From NCBI RefSeq assembly GCF_932526225.1, contig NC_064043.1, positions 6,377,501-6,441,500 on the forward strand: a stretch of DNA of 64,000 nt, given 5' to 3'. The translations under genes and the position numbers were made by a program. Below the pieces are notes generated by a model. That model was given only the letters and a program-made list of their open reading frames with translations, did no database searches and had not been told where the DNA came from. Positions 1-12,174 of the stretch are shown in pieces (the stretch's first letter is position 1; the number at the start of each line of letters is the position of its first letter). Source of the stretch: Nematostella vectensis (Eukaryota > Cnidaria > Anthozoa > Actiniaria > Edwardsiidae).

Positions 1-2
1 CT

Positions 3-374
3 GATGCGAACGATCATGATATTTTGTTTATGCCTCAGACAAAGCAAAAGTCAGGTACCATGAGAGTTTGGAACATAAAGAATACAGTTGAGGCACTTGG
101 TCCCGACATTTGCAAAAACATCATGTTCGCGCACGCAATACTAGGTTGCGATACCACGTCTGCTCTATACGGCCTGGGAAAAGGTTTATCCCTGAAAATG
201 TTAACCTCAGATGCGACATTGCTGGAACTGATTAGATGCAACTGTAAGACAGGATGCTCTAGTCGAAAATGCTCTTGCAAAAGGCACGACTTAGATTGTA
301 CTGCTGCTTGTGGTACTTGCCGTAGACAAAGCTGTGACAATTCCGCCCCACCTGACCTAAGCGAAAGTGATTGA
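3..374 (+). pseudogene. 3' part of a multicopy gene with a cysteine-rich CXC-type tail
   Basis: The frame is open to the left window edge, so this is 5'-partial, and it ends at a TGA at 372-374. Near its start it reads an Asp-rich segment followed by a hydrophobic strand, then a segment containing HAILGCDTTSALYG, then a tail with clustered cysteines (CNCKTGCSSRKCSCK and CGTCRRQSC). From memory, proteins of this layout are repeated many times in cnidarian and arthropod genomes. The front resembles the end of a PIN/FEN1-like nuclease fold, and the tail resembles a Tesmin/TSO1-like CXC zinc-binding motif. Compared with that layout a middle block (a YHSLRVYQQVQQW-like region) is missing here but occurs in the tandem copies just downstream, which points to a rearranged, probably dead copy. 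The function is unknown; nucleic-acid binding is inferred from the cysteine pattern. Confidence 0.5.
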
Positions 375-932
375 TTCATATATATCTCGCTCAGCATTAT
401 GCTCCTGCCTCAATGGCATTGTCGGAGCTGTCTACCACAGCCTTCGTGTGTATCAACAAGTACAGCAGTGGAGAGGTCTTGCACTTCCACCAGAAGACTG
501 CGGGTTGAAGGAAATGGACGGAAAGCTCCCACCGCAAAGAACTCTAGTCGAAAATGGTCTTTTGCAAAACGTGGACAAAGCTGTGACCATTCCGCCCCGC
601 CTGACCTAACCAAAAGTGATTGATTCATATATATCTCATCTCGCTCAGCATTATGCTCCTGCCTCAATGGCATTGTCGGAGCTGTCTACCACAGCCTTCG
701 TGTGTATCAACAAGTACAGCAGTGGAGAGGTCTTGCACTTCCACCAGAAGACTGCGGGTTGAAGGAAATGGACGGAAAGCTCCCACCGCAAAGAACTCTA
801 GTCGAAAATGGTCTTTTGCAAAACGTGGACAAAGCTGTGACCATTCCGCCCCGCCTGACCTAACCAAAAGTGATTGATTCATATATATCTCGCTCAGCAT
901 TATGCTCCTGCCTCAATGGCATTGTCGGAGCC
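368..932 (+). repeat. Tandem array of ~252-bp units derived from the CXC gene
   Basis: The motif around GATTCATATATATCTC and GCATTATGCTCCTGCCTC recurs at about 378, 630 and 880, giving two full units and a partial third. Within a unit one frame reads YHSLRVYQQVQQWRGLALPP, which fits the block missing from the upstream gene fragment. The units are therefore rearranged gene pieces rather than satellite DNA. Copies 1 and 2 are almost identical, which suggests recent duplication. Confidence 0.75.
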
Positions 933-1825
933 GTAAAGATTATATCAAAACACCGAGACAAACGATCTTTTCAAACGCTCCGTTTCAGATAATTAAAGAA
1001 ATTTGTATGCGGATTTGATAACTTTTTTTGAGGTTAATAGTCAATTGAGCCACAAACATTTCCCATATAGTACCAAATACAACGGAAGTTAATACAATTC
1101 TACTTTGGGTTTCATTCAAATACTTTTCTGATTACTTCCTTGTTTTTACGACGCGGGCACCCTGTGGTTAGCTATAATTTAGTCTCTTGAGTAGAAAACA
1201 TCCCGAGAAGGCCAAAACACGCTTAGAAATTAATCAAATCGTATTTTTGTTTTGATGAAAATGATTTTCTATCATCCCCTTTTGATATTTATTGTTTAAT
1301 ACACTAATGCTTATGTATTACGACATGGGTACCCTGTGGAAAATAACTGTCAACTTTGAACTTAATTTTAAGCATGTTCGCCTAGAGGAATTTTTTGGAA
1401 TTTTCAGTGTGTTAGTTAGGTCACTAACATCTATCGATCTGCAGTGAGAAAAACTCTTTTGCAATTAGTTTGACTTAAAACCATAGATTGACTGGACAAC
1501 CATTTGACGGATGACAGTCCCAAGTGTTATTCTCACGCATAGCAGAGCAGTAGCAGTCCACATAAGATAGTGGGGGGGGGGGGGGGGGGCAATACAGAAA
1601 CATTAAGAAAATGTTGGGAGGGGCAAAGCCATGCCCCTACTGGTTATTTCCTTATAATTTTTGATTAGATTAGGGGAGGTCACATGCTCCCAGTGCCCCC
1701 CCCCCCCCCCCCTGTAAGGCATGACCGAAAAAACACGAACAAAGAAGAAATAGAAGAACTGCCATCTTTAGACACGGCCCAATATGATGGATGGAGGTGG
1801 TCCTACCCTCATTCCTAAAGAAAGT
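933..1825. other. Intergenic stretch without recognised genes
   Basis: A+T-rich sequence with no convincing coding frame. It holds a run of about 20 G at 1569-1588 and a C run at 1698-1712, on either side of a short segment. These look like the mononucleotide tails seen at several repeat insertions in this window. Confidence 0.5.
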
Positions 1826-2005
1826 CTTTACTTACTTACTTACTTAAATACTTACCTACCTACCTACCTACCTACCTACTGACTGACTGACTGACTGACT
1901 GACTGACTGACTGACTGACCGACCGACCGACCGACTGACCGACCGACTGACCGACCGACCGACCGACCGACCGACTGACTGACTGACTGACTGACTGACT
2001 GACTA
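1826..2005. repeat. Tetranucleotide microsatellite (ACTT, ACCT, GACT, GACC)
   Basis: Consecutive blocks of ACTT, then ACCT, then GACT and GACC repeats, about 180 bp. The blocks differ by single substitutions, as expected for one array that mutated and re-expanded. Confidence 0.95.
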
Positions 2006-2017
2006 CGTTTGTGGAAT

Positions 2018-2270
2018 GGAGGTGATGGCTGGAGGTTATGGGTGGGGGTGGTGGGTGGAGGTGATTGTTGGAGGTGATTTTTGGAGGTGATGGGCGGGGG
2101 TGGTGGGTGGAGGTGATTGTTGGAGGTGATTTTTGGAGGTGATGGGCGGGGGTGGTGGATGGAGGTGATGGGCGGGGGTGGTGGATGGAGGTGATGGGTG
2201 GGGGTGGTGGATGGAGGTGATGGGCGGGGGTGATTGTTGGAGTTGATCGGTGGAGGTGATGTATTTAAGG
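2018..2270. repeat. GT/GA-rich minisatellite, 12-26 bp period
   Basis: Repeated variants of GGAGGTGATGGGCGGGGGTGG and GGTGGTGGATGGAGGTGATG fill about 250 bp. The reverse strand stays open over this stretch but encodes only Pro/Ser/Thr/His repeats, so it is not treated as a gene. Confidence 0.9.
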
Positions 2271-2289
2271 AAAATATCATTTTTATAAA

Positions 2290-3300
2290 GGTCCAAGCTA
2301 AAGGGAATCAATTTTATAAGTCGTATTGAATATTTTTTGGCACAGTTTATGGCATGACATAGTGTAAAGAACAGATTTCTTTGGTAAAAAGCACACTGTT
2401 TTCTGCTTTAGCCTCGTGAAAGTACTTGTCGATGCGAGCATATACTGTACATAACATGCATCCGTGCCCCGTACGTCGACTGCACACTTAGTACTACTTA
2501 GGAAATAATCCTCACAAAAATGTCATCATATCACATGGCACAAAGTCAAGAAAAAAAAATAGGATAACTTAAACTGGTTTTACAGCGCATTGTTTATCGT
2601 GCTTTTTTTGTTTTCTTTCGACAATTTTGCATTCTGCGCATGCCTGGAATAAAGTCCATGTTGTGGTGGACATCCGGCCAATGTCATCGGGTCTAATATC
2701 GCTTGACCCCTAATTCAAACAAGCCAAGGTTGTCTGAATATCCAGGATTTTGCTGAGATTTTTTTTAAAAGAGGTATAGCCAAAGCGTGATACACATCAG
2801 GCAGTGATGACACCTTGAAGTCTAGCAAATAAGATTCCTGCCGCTTAAGCCATCGAAAACAGATAAAAGTATCTCTTTTTCCGTCTAGAGCAGTAAACAA
2901 CAAACGTTGGTGTCGTCGATCTTTCGATTTCTTTGCAGAATGTAGCGACAATCAATTTGCACGAGCGTAGCTATGCTACCGAGAACCTTAATCAAACGTA
3001 AGAAAATATAAACAATAGACTTGTATGCTCCTGCATAAGATTATTAGTCCATTAAGTATCAGCATACATGTATGCCCCTCAATAAAAATTATTATGCCTA
3101 GCGGCACCATTGGTTTGCCTTGTTTGCCTTTCATACCGCCTTCATCTTTCGCTTTCATTTTAACACAGACCCCACAGACTAAGCCCGAATACACTCTTCA
3201 GTTGAGGCTGGGCCGTTCTTATTTTTGGGAAATTTTAAGGCTGATAATGTGTTCTTAACGATGTTCTTCAATTTTATTGTATATAAAGAATATAATACCC
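2290..3300. other. Intergenic sequence upstream of gene A, nothing recognised
   Basis: No conserved coding frame or repeat was recognised. Short open frames on both strands lack splice context and family motifs. Confidence 0.4.
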
Positions 3301-3306
3301 GATTAA

Positions 3307-3344
3307 TTATTAGGAAGACAATTGTGATATTGTCTTCCTAATAA
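3307..3344. repeat. Perfect 16-bp inverted repeat with 6-base loop
   Basis: TTATTAGGAAGACAAT is followed by TGTGAT and then its exact reverse complement. It lies about 600 bp upstream of the gene A start codon. It may be a very short palindromic insertion or a structural element; no function can be assigned. Confidence 0.9.
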
Positions 3345-3848
3345 AAAATGTGATATTTATATCATGTATACACGGCTTATAGCTGAAACAAGAAGCAGTT
3401 ATAAATCACTACTTCTGATGCTGAATCATAATGATTGAGGCTATAAGGCAGAAAATGATTCAGTGTAAGCTTTTGCGTTTGTTTGTCTTTACGGTCATTT
3501 TCATTATAAATCTCTCTTGCGCGGCGCACAATAACTCCCACACAGCAGTTGGTCACATGATGTATATCCGCTTATGATCACATGTTGTGGGGATGATCTT
3601 TGATCTTTTCCCACTTCCTCTCCCCTACCCAAGGGAGCATCCCCCACAGGTAAACAAGGCGTCACGTGACAACCTGATTTACTGGTTTTTCATGGCGATT
3701 TGTAAAAACCGGTTTTTTGTGGCCATAAAACCTTTTGCTATGTTGTTTGTCAGCGATATATCGTCGCCGTCTAGAAGCCGAGTACAAATGATCAGTGTAT
3801 TGTTGCTGACTGCACAAAATTAATCATTTTCATTTTTACGAAAAAAAG

Positions 3849-3921
3849 GTATGCACCTATTTTTGCTGACAGTAATTCACTTTTTTGTATAGTTTTGCAC
3901 TAAATATGTTTTATTTTTCAG
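3849..3921 (+). other. Candidate 73-bp 5'-UTR intron of gene A
   Basis: A donor AAAG/GTATGC at 3849 and an acceptor with a T-rich tract ending TTTTTCAG at 3921 would remove 73 bases, leaving 9 bases before the ATG at 3931. The donor and acceptor are both good, but no transcript is available, so the first exon and promoter stay unproven. Confidence 0.4.
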
Positions 3922-3930
3922 AACAGAAGA

Positions 3931-6900
3931 ATGCAGCCAAGGAAAAAGAAACCACGACTTTCTATACTTCAACGCGTCTTTTTCAGTTTAGGACACATTT
4001 TCAACGACTTTGTTTTAGCAATTTATAGTTCGTATCTTTTGATATACCAAACAAAAGTCCTGGGACTTTCAAGCGTTGTTGTCGGTTTGGTATGGCTCAT
4101 TCCAAATGCAGTGGACGCGTTCCTAGCTCTTCTAGTTGGTTATATTTGCGATAACTTTGTAGTCCCTGGTCTCTCAAAGTGTTACGGTCGCCGCAAATCA
4201 TGGCATCTCCTTGGTTGTATACTCCTTGGCATTTCGTTCCCTTTTCTACTAATGCCTTGCCTGTTTAACACATCGTCGGGCTATTGGGTCGAAGCTGTGT
4301 ACTATATAATTATCACTGAAATAAGCTACCTGGGATACTGTTTTACGCATGCGAACCAACTAGCTATGATACCCGACATAGCAAAGAGACCGAGCGAGAT
4401 GGTGGAATTGGGGGCTATAAGGTAAGATCTTTTTGCCTTATATGTCTGTCAGCAAAGTTCGTGACCCCAAAAAAATACAATCACAAGCAATCACAAGCAA
4501 AAATACTTTGAGTAAGCAAAATTTCTAAGAATGCTCGAAATCATATGGTTAATTAATTGCAAGTTGTACCAATGAAGGACTTGGAAGGATACCGTGTAGT
4601 TTGACGGGTTTTCTAAGGGTTTTCCATCAACGATTCGAGGCATAATATTTGGCAAATGACAATAAGATCTGAAGTACAGTAGGTAATACTAATAGGGCAA
4701 TGGTGGATCATTTAAACAAGATGATTAAAGTAATTAGACGCGTGCACAAATCTAGTCTCAACGTATTCTAAAACAACATCTTTGCCGGCACGGAAATCTA
4801 TTTAGACCACCAAAACCAGTTTAGCTAGTCACGTAGTTATCACCGACAAAAAGGTTTCATTATTCGAATAACATTGAACTGTACAGAGCGATGGCATACA
4901 AATGACCATAAATATCGAGTCCTACAAAACACAGCACTGAAATAGCACGGTCTATATTTTATTCCGGTAAAAATCTGAAGTTTATTTGATTGGCCATAGC
5001 GTGTAATGTCGTAAATCTAGTAAAACAGATGTTATATCTTGAGGTGAGCTCGGGCCCTGCTCACATTCTATTGGAATGACTCATAGATAAAGGGTCATAC
5101 TGTGGGGGGTGGGGTCAGGAGAGGTTGCGCGGTAAGAGAGCCATTGCAAGCTACAGACGTATTTTTTACTCCATTATCTATTTCTCATGCGTACTTACGG
5201 TACGTAAATGTGGTTTATTATGGCCAACTTCATCTGTTTTAAAAACGAACATTTTTTTATACTTGTGCAAATGTTCTTCGTCTACAACAAAAGGCTTACT
5301 CGCTCTACAGTCGAGAACCAGTCTGGCGAACCGCAATGATTGCGCAGTATACAAGTTAATGAATGATCGTCTTCTTTTACAGCTCATCTGTGACATTTGC
5401 GAGCGGTATTTTCGTGTACGCGATAGTGTGGGCTCTGCTGGATGGCGACTCGAGTGGGTCATTCTCGGACCAACAGACAGTCTTTACAGTGAGTGTACCC
5501 TTATAGATAAGGGTTGGCGGACTGGGGGACTGGGGGAAGGTTTGAATGGCATGATCTCCACAAGAAAACGGGCCAGAAAACGGGATTTGGGAATGGAAAC
5601 GGGATTGGAATTTGTGGTCCAGAGACCCCCATCGCGTTCACGCCCTTTTTAAGGACCATGCAGTCACATTCTCATTAATCTCGTGTTTCATTTTGATTTC
5701 AGCATCTCACCATCATTGTGGTATCCCTTGGTGCGTTTTTCACTTTCGTATTCCACGCCGGCACTCATGAGCCCAGACGCACGACTTGTAAAGGTAAAAC
5801 TCAGAGACTGGGTCAAGAGATGGATTAGTAGTGGGAGTGGGGGGGTGGGGGGGGGGTAAAGATCGACCCGACATTTTGATCAATGGCTGCTCATTAATGG
5901 CGATTTTATCTGGCGTGTACCAAGGATTTGCAGATGGGGGGGGCAGTCATAGGTATCATATAAGCATAGTATTTGAAGGTTCCCAAATAAGGAATGACCC
6001 CTGTGCAACCTGCGCACCCCCCTGTACACGCCTGTTTATAGTCTTTTCCGTTCATGGCACGCTGTGGCGTCAACCGTGCTTTATTAGAAGAGACACTCTC
6101 AAAACTGAAATTCATTTCTACAATAACCTTTCAAATATATTTTTTTTCTCCAGAGTCCAAACAAAAAGATGACTTGGTGGGGTTTTCTGAATGTGACTAT
6201 CATGAAAAACCTTTGCCATATACATTACCCTCCACGCATGCGCTAAACATCAATGACGTCATCCAGGGGACAAAAGACACCGCCCTCGTGAATCCCACAT
6301 TCGTCGCAGACATCGGTGACATCCAGGCAGAGATCTGTGAAAAGCGCCTAGACTTGGAAACGGAGGAACGGGACAAGGAACGAGCCGTTCAACGGAATGT
6401 CATAGAAACCATTGACAAGTTAGAAGCTGCAGACACTATCAGCAGCTGCTCGAGCGGGTTTGAAGAGTTTGAACTCTCGTCCCACGAGGATAACCCAAGT
6501 GATGGGAATTTTTCAGCGATAAAATCCGAGAATCACCAGCACAGGGATACCAAACTACCACATAGCCACGCCCCTCAAAATGAGGGTCCACTTTATCTTT
6601 CGGATTCGACTAAGGATCCAAAAATGGGATACACGGGTAGTGATGCGTATAATAGCTGCCTCGAGCTTCCTCGAAATACATCAGTTCTTTCCCTGTGTGA
6701 GGATCTACCATACACTAACGTATCAACAAGTCATATTCACGGCTCGAGCGCCGAAGGCTCGAGGGACACAGAATCTGTAGACATGTACATGCCGGAGACA
6801 TATCTCGACGGAGTTGCGCACCACTCGAGTCTGTTCCTTAGGTCACGCCCAGGTTCAAGAGCAAGTAGGGTGACACCCTTGTCAACTCCACGCCTATCCC

Positions 6901-9900
6901 GACATACAAGGGCTCACAATCTTCCGTTAGGCAGTAACTTCTCGTTATCTAGAAGAGCTAGCCACGGGCCTAGCCCATTAGCGTCCACTGTGCTCTCACT
7001 ACCTGGGACTCAAGATTACTTGACGAAAAAGCTAACAGACATTAGAGAAGTTGTAAACGTACTAAAAGCAGAGACGAACGCTTCGGATTTTGTGATTATT
7101 GAGAGATCAAGACCGATCGAGCGCGATGGAGGATCATGGAGGCGATTATTCACTAATCCCATGTTTTACAAGGTTAGTTTAGTGTAGTCAGCTTGTTAAA
7201 TTCCAGTCAATTTCTTTAAAAGGTGAAGGGGGCTTTGGGTTTGCACGCACCTGAGATTTCAAAGACCAACTATGGCTTCCGTTAGTATATTGGCATTTTT
7301 TTTAGCGGAAAGCTGATAGTATCTTATATCTTTTTTTTCAGATTGGGTTCGCTTACATGTGTACACGAATGGCCCAAAATGTGACAAACGCATATTTCCC
7401 AATTTTCCTCACAGACCATTTGAAGTTTGGAAAGGTATGATATACCATAAAATAATTACTTTTTGGTAAGATAGACTTAACTCTATAGCCTCTTTCACTT
7501 GCCTTCAAATGGGCTACAATCTAAGTCTCCCGGTGGACCATGTAAGGAGTTAAAACTCTTTGATTCTTTATAATTATCAAGCAGCTGACCAATTGAACCA
7601 GAGTATCCGTATGGAGATTTTGTAGGTTTATTTTCTGTTTCCCCTCAAATTGTGGATTGTTGATTAAACAGTGACATACGGAAAACTCTTGACGAATCCC
7701 CTTTCAACAGAATGCTTCACTCATATCATTCTATTTCAGCAAGCGATAGCCTACTTTCCTTTGGTCACTCTGATCAGTGGCGTGTTCGCAAGTGTTGCTA
7801 CTAAGACTTTAAACAGAATTCTTGGAAATAAGGTAAAACAATTGCATCCTTGTCTCTCACTGGTCACTCTGTTTAGTGGCGTGTTCTTGCAAGTGTTGCC
7901 ACTAAGATTTTAAACAGAATTCTTGGAAATAAGGTAAAACATTAGCATCCATGTCTCTCACTTGAACAACCGGCTAATCCTTTTAGTTTAGTTTTGTTTG
8001 GACAAGACAAACAGGAGTGCTTTTCAAAGTTCAATAGTGCGATTAAAAAATACTGGTACCTATAAAATACTTAAAAACTTTGTACCTATAATTCCGAAAC
8101 GAAGAAACTACTGCACCACATAATTGATTTTAAATAACACAAGCTAGAAAGCGATTGTATTGATCGATTTAGCTGTTGATTGTCGACGAGAGTTCTCTAT
8201 TGGAAACCACGGTAATTCCTCAACAATTACTAATTGCTGCAACATAAAAACTCTCTATATAGCTTTTGCTGACAAAATTGTCTTGTCATTACAGTGGACG
8301 TTTTGTGTGGGTGCGCTAGTGGTCATGGGATCGTCCTTGTGGTTCTACTCTCTGACGAAGGAGACTAGATCGGCGACTTACGCGCCTGCGATCATGTCGG
8401 GCTGCGGTACATCCATCATGTTCGTAACCACACTAGCGCTGGCTGCTGAGCTGGTGGATCAAGACAGAGTAAGTAAAAAAACAGTTTGTTATGTCATAAA
8501 TCAATCAATATCAATCAATGGCTGTCGTTCTTCTGAATGTTCTTAAAGAGCCTGAGGCGAGTGTGCGGGAAATCTGTGATATTCTAAAAGGTTAGGGATT
8601 AGGCTCCATTTCCAAGATGGCTGCCAGAAAAATTATTGTAAGACACGAATTCCTGCAAGTTTACGTGGAAATTATCGACTTATAAAGTTCTAGAGCGATA
8701 AAAAAGCGAAAAAATGATTGAAGCGGACTCCCAAATGTGGTATGTAACGCCTAAGGAAATGACCGAATAATTTCAACATAGCAAATAGCCAGCCCTTTTA
8801 TTAGAAAGTGTAGGGATAGTCACATATACTCATAGCGGCATTTACTTGAATAAGCGCCGCCTCCCGCATGACCACGCCCGCTACTGATCGCGCAAAGACG
8901 CCACAACGTACCTAATTCGCCGCACAAATATTGGAACTACTATAAGAGATCTTGTAGACGGACATTGAACAACCTCTTGCTTTTTTTGTACACCAAATGT
9001 AATTGGTAAAAACGCCAAGGCGGTTATTCAAGTAAATACACAACGATCGAGGTTAAATTGTTATTAAAATCCAAAGCATGACGACTGAGGAGAGATACAA
9101 GGGCACTAGGAACAGGGTTTGACAGACTAACCACGGAATTATCTTAAAAATCCGCAGAATGTGCTCAGTTTGGTCATACAAAACGAACGGTCATGCGAAA
9201 CGTCGTCATTATTTACTTAGAACTAAAAAACCTGGTCGGTATCAATTTGAAGCATGGCCGACTTTGCTCCTAGATCCCTTGGTAATGAGAAGCAACACCG
9301 AGGTCGACGGGAAGATCGGGAACGGAAATCCGTTAACATTCCATAGAAGATTTGGAAGATGCATAAGACGCGACGGTTCTCTAGAAAATACAAACTGGTT
9401 GCAATAATGACTAAACCGGGAAAAACCAGTAAAGGCCAGCCCTGGGAGATACAGGGAACATATCTTAGACCTCTCCTGGGAAAGGAATTTTCCTCTAGGC
9501 GTAGCGTAGCGCGCGTGATATTCATTGCGGTTTAGCAAGATCACATACCATGAACAAACACGCACTAGAGCAGATTAATATGCCTGACTAGCTTGTTTAA
9601 GTTATTATTAGAGTTAAACCTGGTGAGAAATAACTTGGTTTATTTCCAATATACGCGAAATCCTCTTAATTTACTAATGAGATATAAGGTTATATAAGAA
9701 GGGTATATAAGGAGCAGTAATAGCTCGTCAAACTCACCTAAAACCTGTTTCAGTTCACGCAAGCTAGCGTCTGTATGCCAAGGCTCCCGAGTATATGTTT
9801 AATGATGCTGTATTGTCTTGTAGAGCTCTGGAGCGTTTGTCATGGCCTCAATGAGTTTTCTCTCCAAAATTGTACTAGGAACGCTTTTCTTCTTTCTGCA

Positions 9901-11313
9901 AGAATTAGCCCCTAAAAGTTCTGGGTAAGAATAAAACAAAATTTCAGTGTTTTAATTGAAATCTTTTTGGTGACCTACAAAATGATCTTTACGATAATAG
10001 GATTTGTCATACGAATCAGAAGTCAAGGTCTTTGTTCAACAACTGGACTAATGATAACGTTAAAGCATAATTCAAACAACAAAATATTTTTCTTCAAAAA
10101 AACCCCTACCTGGTTGATTTTTTGGTGTTCAAAAAGAAACCTTTTTTACCCAACCGTTTATAGATAAGAACTGTTTTGTCTAGAGTCCATTGCATTATCT
10201 TGATTTCTGATGACGGGTCGATAGCATTTTCTTATCAGTTTTTACGTTTTCTCGTGTGCTGTGTATGAGTGTAAATGGTGGTAAACCACCCTATATGATG
10301 GCATAATACCTATATATTTGCGCTTCTAACTAGTTTTTTTCCAATCTTAGGAATGCCGAGCATATTGCATGCATGCATCTGGCTGTCTACCAATTCCCAT
10401 CTATTTGGCTGTGATTTGGCTCTAATAACGTTTTTTTTTTTCTAGTGCTACAGAATGTGCTGAGTGCCTGAGATACGTTCATTACGTTTTCTCTCTCACT
10501 CCGGGCGTTTCCGCTTTCCTCGGACTCGTCGGATTCTTCATCTTCATCCCTGCCACCGTCAAATGCCGAACGATAAGTAAGTCGTGCACGTGCGTGTAAA
10601 AATATTCCAGCTTTGGATCATGAGCAGCAATCAATGTGAATGCCAAACATTCAGATGACGACAACAGATGACGACACAACATTGGTAGCGTAGCTACCAT
10701 TACGTGACAAACTTCGAGTCATGCAACCTCCAGTTACATGCACTGAGGAAGTCATTCACTTCCAGTCACGCAACGACGAATCGTTTTACATATTTCTAGT
10801 CACGCAACCAGCAAATATGTCACAAACTACCAGTCAAGGAACTAACAAAAGTGTCGCATACTACAAATCGTAGTCCGCCGTTGTTGTATCTATTTTTGGG
10901 CACCTCGTTATACCAACGGCAATGTTAAATCACATAGAATGTCACATGCTAGCAGTCACGCAATCGCTGACGGTGTCACAGTGTTCAATCATATGTTATG
11001 TCACATGATACTGTCACGCAATCAGTGAGGTTTTCACGGAACCCTCACATATCTTTGCGTGTTTTCATCAGCTCATACAGTGGATGCCGAGACGCAGACA
11101 GATGCCTCCATATTCGCGCATGCGTACCCGCCCGCCCATGAGTCCCGGATGTGCGAGCACGAGTTGACTACCATCGCCGAGGTATGCGACACTTCCAAGG
11201 AGAAGACGCGGGAAAGAGAGGAGATGTTCCGCGGAAATGCCGTGGAAACAAGCACTAGATCCGGGGACGCAGAAACTATTGAGTCGCTTGATAGTATAGA
11301 CACTCGGTTCTGA
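3931..11313 (+). CDS. Gene A: MFSD12-like major facilitator transporter with very long central loop
   Basis: Ten coding exons: 3931-4421, 5383-5488, 5703-5793, 6154-7172, 7342-7434, 7740-7832, 8295-8468, 9824-9924, 10446-10576, 11072-11313. All junctions are GT-AG and every phase fits, giving 846 residues. Residues 1-229 hold transmembrane helices 1-6, with family signatures such as GHIFNDFVLA, DAFLALLVGYICD and GRRKSWHLLG. Residues about 230-565 are a hydrophilic insert, and helices 7-12 follow up to about residue 760. A charged, probably cytosolic tail ends the protein. Vertebrate MFSD12 has about 480 residues and is needed for cysteine import into lysosomes and melanosomes, so this copy is unusually long. 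The family's usual Asp-Lys pair in the SFxDK motif of helix 10 reads SFLSK here. Substrate and organelle are inferred only from the family. Confidence 0.87.
6154..7172 (+). CDS. Gene A exon 4: 340-residue acidic, Ser-rich central loop
   Basis: This 1,019-base exon encodes most of the loop between helices 6 and 7. In gene C the same position is a 194-base exon and in gene B a 389-base exon. The insert is rich in Glu, Asp, Ser and Thr, with a cluster SSCSSGFEEFELSSHE in the middle and an Arg/Ser-rich, basic stretch before helix 7 (around FLRSRPGSRASRVTPLSTPR). It has no helices or cysteine pattern I recognise, so it is likely disordered and open to phosphorylation. The exon ends with SWRRLFTNPMFYK leading into helix 7, the same position as in the paralogues. 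Confidence 0.85.
7855..7960 (+). pseudogene. Partial tandem copy of gene A exon 6 with its splice donor
   Basis: About 75 bases of the 3' end of exon 6, the donor GTAAAAC and some 25 intron bases are repeated 101 bp downstream of the original donor (7833 versus 7934). The copy has two added bases in the GTGTTCTTGCAAG segment, which break the frame, and it has no upstream acceptor. It is a decayed duplicate rather than an alternative exon. The duplicated donor is intact and could compete if the upstream part were included. Confidence 0.85.
8501..8690 (+). repeat. Interspersed repeat, copy 1 (intron of gene A)
   Basis: About 190 bp starting near AATCAATGGCTGTCGTTCTT and including CTCCATTTCCAAGATGGC and GAATTCCTGCAAGTTTACG. 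A highly similar copy lies in inverted orientation at 23218-23400 in an intron of gene B, and a weaker match lies near 29515-29660. It has no coding capacity; probably a nonautonomous mobile element. Confidence 0.8.
10640..11045. repeat. Degenerate minisatellite in last intron of gene A
   Basis: The motif AGTCACGCAA (or AGTCATGCAA) recurs about seven times at irregular spacing of 40-70 bases, interleaved with ATGTCACA motifs, up to the acceptor of exon 10. It looks like an old, diverged tandem array. Confidence 0.6.
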
Positions 11314-12168
11314 GACAAGCAAATGACACTAGATCTGATGACGCAAAAATCAATGAATACCTCGACAGTATAGAATCTCAGTTCTGAGACTAGTTTATTA
11401 TCTTTACCAGTAAAGGAACTATCATCCAGCGTGCAAGACTAGGTCTTAAAGGGGCTACGTAACGAGTTTAGTGGGCCACGATTGACTTTTCGCCATTAGT
11501 GCAGAGACGGAAGCTAGCCTCTAGAATCAAGGTTATGGTTCTCTGGATGACCCGATTTGTAAGAACCAATAAGTTTAGCTACCCTGCTAGCAGAGCTTTT
11601 CTTTTTCTTTATTTTTTTTAGTGCCTTACATCCGATTCGCGTCTCCGGGTTACGTGTTGTCCGCAAACTACGCTTGCGCAACTGATGATGTAAGAGGTTT
11701 ATGACAGGGAGGATAGAAAACAAGTTTTTCCCAAGAAAACATTGATGCCAATCTCTAGTTCTCTTTTTCACGGAAAGGCACTGTTCCACCACTTTCTTTT
11801 TAAATTAACAAAATGTCGATAAAACAGGTCAATCAAAATACGTTTAGGTCGAAGTGTCAATCAAATTGCAGTTCGTTGGTGTTAGCCAGGACACTCTGAT
11901 CAAATGTTATTGCCTGAAATGACATGCAGCTTGATTATTTATGTTTGTTAGCCCCTATCGAGGCTAATGTAATAAGAGTTAAGTATCGAGTGAATTATGT
12001 TGGAAACAACTCTAAAAAGTGCTAGAAAATTAGTTGTTATTATTATTTGTAGAAAAATAGTGATATTATTTGTTATTTTCGTACGATATTGCATTTTATT
12101 TATTTCCATGTGCATTACAAAGGTGTTGGAAGATGGTCAAGTACGGTAATTGTTTAGCTTAAATGAGT

Positions 12169-12174
12169 AATAAA
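12169..12174 (+). terminator. Candidate polyadenylation signal of gene A
   Basis: AATAAA lies about 855 bases after the gene A stop codon, followed by TG- and GTTT-rich sequence. It is the first well-placed signal I noticed on this strand, but cleavage is not proven. Confidence 0.35.

Noticed and set aside
1876..2311. Long reverse-strand open frames rich in Pro, Ser, Thr and His
   Set aside because: They lie entirely in the tetranucleotide and GGTGGATGG repeats; composition follows the repeat and there is no start or splice context.
5125..5652. 175-codon + strand open frame
   Set aside because: It spans gene A exon 2 in the wrong frame and mostly intron; the exon fits the paralogues only in the spliced frame.
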